NCBI GenBank assembly: GCA_030691295.1
Contig: JAUYEQ010000457.1
Coordinates: forward strand, 1 to 8,032
Reading direction: 5' to 3'
DNA length: 8,032 nt
Source: Bacteroidota bacterium
Lineage (GTDB): Bacteria; Bacteroidota; Bacteroidia; Bacteroidales; Prolixibacteraceae
The notes under the pieces were generated by a model. It ran no database searches and had not been told where the DNA came from. It was given only the letters and a program-made list of their open reading frames with translations. This document shows positions 1 to 5,622 of this stretch, piece by piece (the first letter of the stretch is position 1; each line of letters opens with the position of its first letter). Both the position numbers and the translations under genes were made by a program.

Positions 1-1
1 A

Positions 2-217
2 GCTGTTAAAAGAGTGATTGATTGTTTATTTAAAGAACTGAGCAAACATCGGATAATTGCGTCCATCGACCCTGACAATAAAAATTCTATCCGGTTGGTT
101 GAGCGAATTGGATTTCGCAAAGAAGCTCATTTTGTTGAGAGTTTATGGGTGAATGGAAAATGGGTGGATGATTTGATATACGCATTGATTGAGAAAGATT
201 GGGAACAACTAAATTGA
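2..217 (+). CDS. GNAT-family N-acetyltransferase, C-terminal fragment (5' end outside window)
   Basis: This frame is open from the left edge and ends at TGA, giving 71 visible residues. The visible part matches the C-terminal half of a RimJ/RimL-type GNAT fold: an Ile-Ala-Ser-Ile-Asp strand, then an Asn-Lys-Asn-Ser-Ile-Arg-Leu-Val-Glu helix leading into the Gly-Phe-Arg-Lys-Glu turn. In this family that Asn-x-x-Ser...GF pattern forms the late acetyl-CoA-contacting helix and strand. It is followed by the usual closing stretch with WVNGKWVDDLIYAL. Family members transfer an acetyl group from acetyl-CoA to an amine; the substrate (ribosomal protein, antibiotic, small metabolite) cannot be told from this part. 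The first in-frame GTG at 14 is internal to the fold, so the real start lies upstream of the window. The gene looks cut by the window edge, not broken. Confidence 0.85.
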   Translation, partial: AVKRVIDCLFKELSKHRIIASIDPDNKNSIRLVERIGFRKEAHFVESLWVNGKWVDDLIYALIEKDWEQLN

Positions 218-472
218 TAATTCCCGTCTTGCACTACGGACATTGGCACCGGTCATCACAAAATGCCCCAACTTTAGGTGAAATCACAATAAATGTAAAC
301 GCCTAAAAATCAATTCAAAAATCCAAACAACCTTATCTTACAATCTGGAAATAAAAAAACTTTCTGCCAACTGTGATTTTTTGAACGGACTTGCGAATAA
401 TTGAATAAACAAGTTTTACAAAAAGAACTGCAATATGAAGACTTTAATAATTCATGCCACTCTAATTCTATG
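218..472. other. Intergenic region between the acetyltransferase and the ECF sigma factor
   Basis: About 255 bases with no convincing gene on either strand. It contains one weak hairpin (273-307) and is strongly AT-rich in its second half. I found no clean TTG-N19-TAnnTTTG promoter pair upstream of the sigma factor. That would fit a promoter of another class, for example one recognised by the ECF factor itself, but this is inference. Confidence 0.5.
273..307 (+). terminator. Weak hairpin, possible terminator of the acetyltransferase gene
   Basis: TTTAGGTG (273-280) can pair with CGCCTAAA (300-307) over 8 base pairs including one G.T wobble. The loop is long, about 19 bases. What follows is only AT-rich, not a true T run, so this is a weak candidate. 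Confidence 0.25.
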
Positions 473-979
473 ATGACCAAACAAGAGCAGCAGCTATTTT
501 TTCAGGAAATTATTGAACAGCACAAAGCTATTTTGTTCAAGGTTGCCCGAACTTACTGTCTAAATGAAGAAGACAGGCAAGACCTCCTACAGGAAATTAT
601 GATACAGATATGGCAGTCTATTTACAAATACAACGACCAGCATAAAATTTCAACATGGCTGTATCGTATTTCACTGAATGTCGCTATCTCGTTTTACCGA
701 AAAAATGCAACCAGGGCAGGCAAGTACACCGTGCTGAAAGAGCAAATGCCGGAACTGCCAACCGAAGATAAAACAGAAAATGAGCGGCAACTGAATTTAC
801 TGGAACAATTTATCAGCGAACTGAAAGAGATAGACAAAGCACTGATGATACTGTATCTGGAAGACAAAAGCCACGCTGAAATTGCCGGGATATTGGGCAT
901 GTCGGTAAGCAACACAGGAACTAAAATAGGACGTATCAAGGACAAATTAAAAACACGGTTTTCACAATTAAAATCATAA
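473..979 (+). CDS. ECF-subfamily RNA polymerase sigma factor
   Basis: An RNA polymerase sigma-70 family protein of the extracytoplasmic-function type. It has only regions 2 and 4, which direct core polymerase to a specific promoter set. From the ATG at 473 it has 168 residues, normal for this group. Region 2 spans about residues 17-78 and includes the core-binding DLLQEIMIQIW helix and the promoter-melting TWLYRISLNVAISFYRK segment. Region 4 spans about 103-165 with the helix-turn-helix SHAEIAGILGMS...GRIKDKLK at about 132-160. The frame can be read back to a TTG at 401, but the added 24 residues are poorly structured and unlike family N-termini. MTKQEQ at 473 is a normal beginning, and ATG at 470 is equally possible. 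A membrane protein gene begins 4 bases after the stop, the usual place for a cognate regulator. Regulon unknown. Confidence 0.92.
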   Translation: MTKQEQQLFFQEIIEQHKAILFKVARTYCLNEEDRQDLLQEIMIQIWQSIYKYNDQHKISTWLYRISLNVAISFYRKNATRAGKYTVLKEQMPELPTEDKTENERQLNLLEQFISELKEIDKALMILYLEDKSHAEIAGILGMSVSNTGTKIGRIKDKLKTRFSQLKS

Positions 980-983
980 AGAA

Positions 984-1667
984 ATGAACGAGCTTGAAAT
1001 AAAACAACTTTGGCAGGCAACCAATGAAAAATTGGAAGAAAGCTTTTTAATAAACAGGAAAAACACGGAAGATATTACCCGGATTTCAATTCATAATTTT
1101 TTAGGCTCAATGAAACCGATTAAAATATTTACGCTGTTGGTGGGTATTTTGTGGGTAGGTATAGGAGTAATTGCTTTGAGCGGAATTTATTTAAACGCAT
1201 TTGCGGAAGCCAACAAGTTTTTTCTTTTCTCGGCTACCCTGCAAGTTCTGCTAACAGCAATTGCGTTGCTTATTTACGTCTATCAACTGACCAAAATTTA
1301 CCAGGTAAATATTTCTGACCCAATACTTCAAACACAAAAAAAATTGGCGCAGCTTAAAATCTCTACACTTTGGGCTACCAGAATTTTGTTTTTACAGCTG
1401 CCTGTTTGGACAACATTTTGGTGGAACGAAACAATGCTCACAGATTGGAATTTTTTGCAATGGGCAATAACAATAATGGTTACAGGTTCATTTACCTTTG
1501 TTGCTCTTTGGCTTTTTTCCAATATTAAATATGAGAACCGGAATAAAAATTGGTTTCAGCTTATCTTTAACGGAAAAGAATGGACACCATTGATGAAGTC
1601 AATGGAACTGCTGGAGCAAGTGAATGAGTACAAGACTGGTACAATCGAGGTCAACCGAAGAGGATGA
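984..1667 (+). CDS. Four-helix membrane protein coupled to the ECF sigma factor; possible anti-sigma factor
   Basis: A 227-residue protein of no family I can name with certainty. It begins with a hydrophilic stretch of about 45 residues (ELEIKQLWQATNEKLEES...) that is likely cytosolic and amphipathic. Four hydrophobic segments follow at about 47-70, 79-102, 130-147 and 160-181, then a charged C-terminal tail of about 45 residues. The third segment is interrupted by polar and aromatic residues and is the least certain. Its start lies 4 bases after the sigma factor stop, so the two are almost certainly co-transcribed and probably translationally coupled. Genes in this position after Bacteroidota ECF factors often encode their membrane-bound partner, so a role in holding or releasing the sigma factor is a reasonable inference. 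It has no cysteine at all and so cannot be a zinc-binding (HxxxCxxC) anti-sigma factor, and it lacks the single-helix FecR layout. Confidence 0.75.
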   Translation: MNELEIKQLWQATNEKLEESFLINRKNTEDITRISIHNFLGSMKPIKIFTLLVGILWVGIGVIALSGIYLNAFAEANKFFLFSATLQVLLTAIALLIYVYQLTKIYQVNISDPILQTQKKLAQLKISTLWATRILFLQLPVWTTFWWNETMLTDWNFLQWAITIMVTGSFTFVALWLFSNIKYENRNKNWFQLIFNGKEWTPLMKSMELLEQVNEYKTGTIEVNRRG

Positions 1668-1700
1668 AATAAAAGGGATGCAGCCGATTAGTGAGATTGT

Positions 1701-1737
1701 TATCAAACTATCAAACGCTACTGATAACGTTTTGATA
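1701..1737. repeat. Tandem TATCAAAC repeat with an inverted copy forming a hairpin
   Basis: TATCAAAC occurs twice in tandem (1701-1708 and 1709-1716). An inverted copy with one extra T, CGTTTTGATA, lies at 1728-1737. The second copy plus the following G (1709-1717) can pair with it over nine base pairs and one bulge, with a 10-base loop and TTTATA after it. It lies 34 bases after the membrane protein gene. It could be a weak terminator or a binding site upstream of the DUF4256 gene; the sequence does not decide. Confidence 0.35.
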
Positions 1738-1813
1738 TTTATACCGCTCAACCAAATGGGACACTAATCTGTTACAATTCATCGTAATCAAATCAGAATA
1801 ACAAATTAATGCC

Positions 1814-2383
1814 ATGAAAAATAAAATGGAGTTGTCTCCCGAAGAACATAAAGAACTATTCAGCACATTGAAAGCCCGTTTTGAGAAAAATATGAACCGG
1901 CATAAAGGTATTGAATGGGCCGATATACAAGCAAAGTTGGATTCACCAGCTTGCGAAGAAAAGCTGTGGTCGCTCAGTGAAATGGAAAGAACCGGCGGTG
2001 AACCGGATGTGGTTGGATATGATGAAAAAACCGGAGAATACATTTTTTACGATTGTTCGCAGGAAAGTCCCAAAGAACGCAGAAGTATTTGTTACGACCG
2101 TGAAGCGCTGGAGTCGAGAAAAGAACATAACCCGGCAAACACCGCTGTTGGTATGGCAACCGAAATGGGCATTGAACTTTTAACCGAAGAACAATACCGG
2201 GAGCTACAAAAACTTGGAAATTTCGACTTGAAAACATCAAGTTGGGTGAAAACACCTGAGGAGATCAGAAAACGAGGCGGCGCTCTTTTTTGTGATCGTC
2301 GCTACAACCATGTATTTGTGTATCACAACGGGGCAGATTCTTACTATGCGGTAAGGGCGTTCCGCGGCTGGTTAAAGGTCTGA
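1814..2383 (+). CDS. DUF4256 family protein
   Basis: A 189-residue soluble protein that I recognise as DUF4256, a widespread bacterial family without an assigned function. Family-like landmarks appear in order: GIEW near residue 32; SLSEMERTGGEPDVVG at about 53-68; YDCSQESPKERRSICYD at about 79-95; NPANTAVGMATEMGIELLTEEQY at about 106-128; FDLKTSSWVKTP at about 137-148; and a strongly conserved C-terminus with ALFCDRRYNHVFVYHNGA and AVRAFRG at about 157-185. The length is close to a single full-length domain, so the gene appears intact. It has no signal peptide or membrane segment, so it should be cytosolic. ATG at 1814 or at 1826 could be the start; the domain begins after both, and neither has a clear ribosome binding site. 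It stands alone between the sigma factor pair and the cyclophilin, and no partner is evident. Confidence 0.88.
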   Translation: MKNKMELSPEEHKELFSTLKARFEKNMNRHKGIEWADIQAKLDSPACEEKLWSLSEMERTGGEPDVVGYDEKTGEYIFYDCSQESPKERRSICYDREALESRKEHNPANTAVGMATEMGIELLTEEQYRELQKLGNFDLKTSSWVKTPEEIRKRGGALFCDRRYNHVFVYHNGADSYYAVRAFRGWLKV

Positions 2384-2402
2384 ATTTTACAATCCCTTCG
2401 TG

Positions 2403-2432
2403 TTGCGATAAGTTAGTTTATTCGTATTTTTG
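2403..2432 (+). promoter_or_regulatory. Bacteroidota-type sigma-A promoter of the cyclophilin gene
   Basis: TATTTTTG at 2425-2432 matches the Bacteroidota -7 consensus TAnnTTTG exactly. A TTG at 2403-2405 lies 19 bases upstream, at the expected -33 spacing. Transcription would begin near 2438-2440, leaving a short AT-rich leader before the ATG at 2456. Such leaders replace Shine-Dalgarno sequences in this phylum. Confidence 0.75.
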
Positions 2433-2455
2433 CACCCACATTTTAAATTTTAAAT

Positions 2456-2893
2456 ATGAGCAAAGCAGAAATTTATACCAGCAAAGGTGTTATGAAAGTT
2501 AATTTTTACGATCAGGATGCACCCGGAACTGTTGCGAACTTTATCAAGTTATCGAAAAGTGGTTTCTACGATGGATTGACTTTTCACCGTGTGATTCCTG
2601 ATTTTGTGATTCAGGGTGGTTGCCCAAATGGAACCGGCGCTGGTGGTCCGGGCTATAAAATTCCCTGCGAACTGGATGGCGAAAACCAGTTTCACGATCG
2701 CGGTGTTTTGTCGATGGCACATGCCGGAAAAAACACAGGAGGATCGCAGTTTTTTGTTTGCCACAGTCGCCGCAATACTTCGCACCTCGACCGCAAGCAC
2801 ACTTGCTTCGGCAAAGTTTACGAAGGGCTCGAAGTGATTGACGCCATCAGACAGGGCGATTTAATTGAGAAGATCGTTGTTATTGAAGAATAG
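2456..2893 (+). CDS. ppiB: Cyclophilin-type peptidyl-prolyl cis-trans isomerase
   Basis: A compact 145-residue cyclophilin that catalyses cis-trans isomerisation of peptide bonds before proline and so assists protein folding. It has no signal peptide and should be cytosolic. The active-site block [13 protein letters not shown] covers residues 43-55, with the catalytic Arg45 and the substrate-pocket residues Phe50 and Gln53. GSQFFVCHS (96-104) supplies Gln98 and Phe100, and [19 protein letters not shown] (111-129) closes the domain. The position of human cyclophilin A Trp121 is His110 here, as is common in bacterial PpiB proteins and linked to weak cyclosporin binding. The length equals a minimal single-domain PpiB with no extensions. 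It has its own promoter just upstream and an intrinsic terminator 8 bases after the stop, so it is probably transcribed alone. The symbol is given by family resemblance. Confidence 0.95.
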   Translation: MSKAEIYTSKGVMKVNFYDQDAPGTVANFIKLSKSGFYDGLTFHRVIPDFVIQGGCPNGTGAGGPGYKIPCELDGENQFHDRGVLSMAHAGKNTGGSQFFVCHSRRNTSHLDRKHTCFGKVYEGLEVIDAIRQGDLIEKIVVIEE

Positions 2894-2900
2894 ATTTTAG

Positions 2901-2926
2901 AAACCCTGCCAAGTGCAGGGTTTTTT
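2901..2926 (+). terminator. Intrinsic terminator of the cyclophilin gene
   Basis: AAACCCTGC (2901-2909) and GCAGGGTTT (2915-2923) pair perfectly over 9 bases around a 5-base loop. The GC-rich core is followed directly by six T (2921-2926). This is a textbook rho-independent terminator 8 bases after the stop codon. Confidence 0.93.
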
Positions 2927-2962
2927 ATGAATGACCGTATCAAAATCGACAGATAAACTTCA

Positions 2963-2993
2963 TCTGTAATTCAGGATAATATTGGTAGTTTTG
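2963..2993 (+). promoter_or_regulatory. Bacteroidota-type promoter of the EamA transporter gene
   Basis: TAGTTTTG at 2986-2993 fits the TAnnTTTG -7 consensus. TCTG at 2963-2966, 19 bases upstream, is an imperfect -33 element. It lies downstream of a strong terminator and about 25 bases before the ATG at 3018, which is where a promoter for that gene is needed. Confidence 0.65.
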
Positions 2994-3017
2994 CCGTTCT
3001 AATTCTCAATCATTTGT

Positions 3018-3902
3018 ATGTCGGATAATTCGAAAGGAATCCTTTTAACATTGGGATCGGTTGTTTTTTTTGCGCTGATGGCTGTTTTGGTAAAAGCGGT
3101 TCCCAATGTGTCGAGTTATCAAACTACCTTTTTCCGCTTTGCAATCGGCCTTGGCATCCTCGGAATTTTATCTCTTTTCGGAATTATTCAGCTAAAATTT
3201 AACGACAAAAAAAATCTTTTCTGGCGCGGTATCGTTGGCGGTATTGCCGTTTATCTGTTCTATCTGGCAATTATAAAACTGGGAGTTGGCAAGGGTTCGG
3301 TGTATGTTTATTCGTATCCCATTTTTGCCACTTTGTTCAGTATGCTTATCCTGAAAGAAAAAGTGGAGCCGATCAAGTTCGTCGTCATATTTATTTCGTT
3401 TGCCGGACTGGTTTTGCTCTCGGTGGGAGGAAAAGAATCGCTGGCCGGAATGGGAATCTACGAACTGATTGCCATTGCCGGATCAGTTACTACCGGGCTG
3501 GCAGTTGTGTTTGTGAAAAAGCTGCACGACAGCGATAATTCGTATGCCATTTTCTTTTCGCAGTGCATTGTCGGGTTCTGGTTGTTCTTGATACCATCAG
3601 GCGCCACACAGGCCAAAGGCAATCTGAACGAGTTGCTTTTGCTGGTACTTGTCGGCATCGTTGCCACCATCGGGCAGTTGTTTATGACCGAAGGATACCG
3701 ATACGTGAATGTAGCCACCGGATCGTTGCTTCAGTCAATGGTTCCTGTTTTTAACCTGCTTTCAGGATGGTTGATTTTTCATGAACAGTTTACGACCATT
3801 GAAATGACAGGTGCGTTTGTCATCGTAGGTTCCTGTTTTGCACTGGTCGTTATTAATTTCAGGATTGGCAAAAAAACACGGATATTGAAACTGGTTGAAT
3901 AA
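3018..3902 (+). CDS. EamA/DMT-family inner membrane transporter
   Basis: A 294-residue integral membrane protein of the drug/metabolite transporter superfamily (EamA, formerly DUF6). The two homologous halves of five helices are both present, with hydrophobic segments at roughly 8-28, 37-57, 69-87, 95-111, 120-137, 146-165, 177-195, 206-224, 233-253 and 262-281. Each half carries the typical end pattern: SYPIFATLFSMLILKEKVEP in the first and QSMVPVFNLLSGWLIFHEQFT in the second, where the conserved acidic residue follows helix 4 or 9. The length is that of a complete transporter. Members export or exchange amino acids, nucleotides, sugars or drugs, and the substrate cannot be read from the sequence. 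ATG at 3018 begins just before helix 1 and has a well-placed promoter. The hexosaminidase gene begins 56 bases after the stop with no terminator between, so read-through is likely. Confidence 0.93.
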   Translation: MSDNSKGILLTLGSVVFFALMAVLVKAVPNVSSYQTTFFRFAIGLGILGILSLFGIIQLKFNDKKNLFWRGIVGGIAVYLFYLAIIKLGVGKGSVYVYSYPIFATLFSMLILKEKVEPIKFVVIFISFAGLVLLSVGGKESLAGMGIYELIAIAGSVTTGLAVVFVKKLHDSDNSYAIFFSQCIVGFWLFLIPSGATQAKGNLNELLLLVLVGIVATIGQLFMTEGYRYVNVATGSLLQSMVPVFNLLSGWLIFHEQFTTIEMTGAFVIVGSCFALVVINFRIGKKTRILKLVE

Positions 3903-3958
3903 AAAACATTTAACTTTAAACTTAATTTATAACCAATACCAATTTAACCGCTACAACA

Positions 3959-5527
3959 ATGAAAAAACAAAACACTATTTTGGCTTTTATGGTCTTAACC
4001 GTCTTGTTTGGGCAAATGGCCTGCACGCCGACCGATCTTTCAAAAGAAAACATCATCCCCAAACCTGTTTCAGTTGTTCCGACAGGCGAATCATTCGTTT
4101 TAACAGATGAGACTGACATTTACGTTCAGGGCGAATCTGTAGAATTGCTTCAAATTGGTCAATACCTGGCCGATAAGCTGAATCCTTCAACCGGCTTGGG
4201 AATAGAGGTAAAAACTACCGCCGAAACTCCAGCCTCCGGAAGTATTTATTTATCATTGTCAGACAACGACACCGAATTAGGCGATGAAGGTTATGAACTG
4301 ACGATCACCGGCAAATCGGTTAACCTGAAAGCAAACAAACCTGCCGGGTTATTTTACGGAGTGCAGACTATTCGTCAGCTTTTGCCTTCGAAAGTGGAGT
4401 TGGCAACCACACAGAAAGGTCCATGGAAAATGGCAACCGGAACGATCCGCGATTATCCGGAGTACGGCTACCGTGGTTCGATGCTCGATGTGGCACGCCA
4501 TTTTTTCGAAGTGGAGGAAGTTAAAACCCTGATTGATCAGTTGGCAACATACAAAATGAACAGATTTCATTTGCATTTGTCCGACGATCAGGGCTGGAGA
4601 ATCGAAATCAAATCGTGGCCAAACCTTACCACACATGGAGGAAGTACCGAAGTTGGTGGAGGTCCTGGCGGATTTTACACCCAGGAACAATATTCCGACA
4701 TTGTAAAATATGCACAGGAAAGGTTTATCACCGTCATTCCTGAAATTGACATGCCCGGTCATACCAATGCCGCTCTGGCTTCGTATCCTGAATTAAACAA
4801 AAATGGCAAAGCAACCGAATTATATACCGGTATCGAGGTTGGCTTCAGTTCACTTGATACGCACAACGAGCTTACCTACAAATTTATTGACGATGTAATC
4901 CGCGAGCTGGCAGCTTTAACTCCTGGTGAGTATATTCACATCGGTGGCGACGAATCACATGCTACGAAAATTGAAGATTACATACCGTTTATTAACCGTG
5001 TTCAGGACATTGTGGAAGCTCACGGCAAAAAAGTACTTGGTTGGGACGAGATCGCATTAGCGACTTTAAAACCGAATACAATTGTTCAGTATTGGGCTTT
5101 GGCCGAAAATGCAGTCAAAGGCGTTAAACAAGGGGCAAAAGTGCTGATGTCTCCGGCAAAAAATGCTTACCTCGACATGCAGTATGATTCGGTAAGTACG
5201 TTCGGCTTGCATTGGGCTGCCTATATTGAAGTTGACAAAGGTTACAACTGGGATCCGGCCAATCTGGTTCCTGAAATTAAGAGGGAAAACATTGTTGGTA
5301 TTGAAGCGCCGCTTTGGTCAGAGACAGTTTCAAACCGTTTTGAAGCTGAATACCTGATCTTTCCACGTTTGCTGGGTTATGCCGAAATTGGCTGGACGCC
5401 TGTCGAATTGCGAAACTGGGATGAGTATAAAGTTCGTTTAGCGAACCATGGCGAACGCATGAAAGCCATGAATATCAGTTTCTATCCATCCAAACTGGTG
5501 GACTGGAATGTACAGGATAAGAAATAA
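3959..5527 (+). CDS. Beta-N-acetylhexosaminidase, glycoside hydrolase family 20, lipoprotein
   Basis: An exo-hydrolase removing terminal beta-linked N-acetylglucosamine or N-acetylgalactosamine from chitin oligomers, glycans or muropeptides by substrate-assisted catalysis. The 522-residue protein opens with a lipoprotein signal, Lys-Lys then a hydrophobic run, ending at Cys22. Gln19 at -3 departs from the usual Leu, though Bacteroidota tolerate this. A GH20b-type domain covers about residues 30-150. The TIM-barrel catalytic domain begins near 165 with YRGSMLDVARHFF and contains HLHLSDDQGWRIE (204-216), EIDMPGHT (262-269) and HIGGDE (327-332). The last holds the catalytic pair: Asp331 positions the acetamido group and Glu332 is the general acid. 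YLDMQYD (404-410) and WSE (453-455) complete the sugar pocket. All key residues are intact. No SusC/SusD neighbours are seen. A partial -7 box, TAACTTTA, lies at 3911-3918. Confidence 0.96.
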   Translation: MKKQNTILAFMVLTVLFGQMACTPTDLSKENIIPKPVSVVPTGESFVLTDETDIYVQGESVELLQIGQYLADKLNPSTGLGIEVKTTAETPASGSIYLSLSDNDTELGDEGYELTITGKSVNLKANKPAGLFYGVQTIRQLLPSKVELATTQKGPWKMATGTIRDYPEYGYRGSMLDVARHFFEVEEVKTLIDQLATYKMNRFHLHLSDDQGWRIEIKSWPNLTTHGGSTEVGGGPGGFYTQEQYSDIVKYAQERFITVIPEIDMPGHTNAALASYPELNKNGKATELYTGIEVGFSSLDTHNELTYKFIDDVIRELAALTPGEYIHIGGDESHATKIEDYIPFINRVQDIVEAHGKKVLGWDEIALATLKPNTIVQYWALAENAVKGVKQGAKVLMSPAKNAYLDMQYDSVSTFGLHWAAYIEVDKGYNWDPANLVPEIKRENIVGIEAPLWSETVSNRFEAEYLIFPRLLGYAEIGWTPVELRNWDEYKVRLANHGERMKAMNISFYPSKLVDWNVQDKK

Positions 5528-5544
5528 CAACCAAACTTATCACA

Positions 5545-5584
5545 TTTAAACCAAACGCTCCTTTTAAGGGGCGTTTGGTTTAAA
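5545..5584. terminator. Long symmetric hairpin terminator after the hexosaminidase gene
   Basis: Positions 5545-5561 pair with 5568-5584 over 17 consecutive base pairs (one T.G wobble) around a 6-base loop, TTTTAA. The GC core is flanked by TTTAAA on both sides, so each strand carries a short A/T-rich segment. The only gene clearly using it is the hexosaminidase upstream, whose stop lies 17 bases before. Confidence 0.88.
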
Positions 5585-5622
5585 TATTAATTATATTTAT
5601 AGGCATAAACTATAGTTGACCT

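Noticed and set aside
218..320. Possible integron attC site after the acetyltransferase gene, since GNAT genes are common integron cassettes.
   Set aside because: No GTTRRRY core occurs in this stretch and the only hairpin is weak, with no paired core sites.
3895..4110. A 71-codon frame overlapping the end of the transporter and the start of the hexosaminidase.
   Set aside because: It is out of frame with two well-supported genes, shows no recognisable protein features and reads through the lipoprotein signal region in another frame.
3959..5527. Member of a polysaccharide utilisation locus.
   Set aside because: No SusC/SusD pair, sulfatase, other glycoside hydrolase or hybrid sensor lies in the window; a transporter of the EamA type is not enough.
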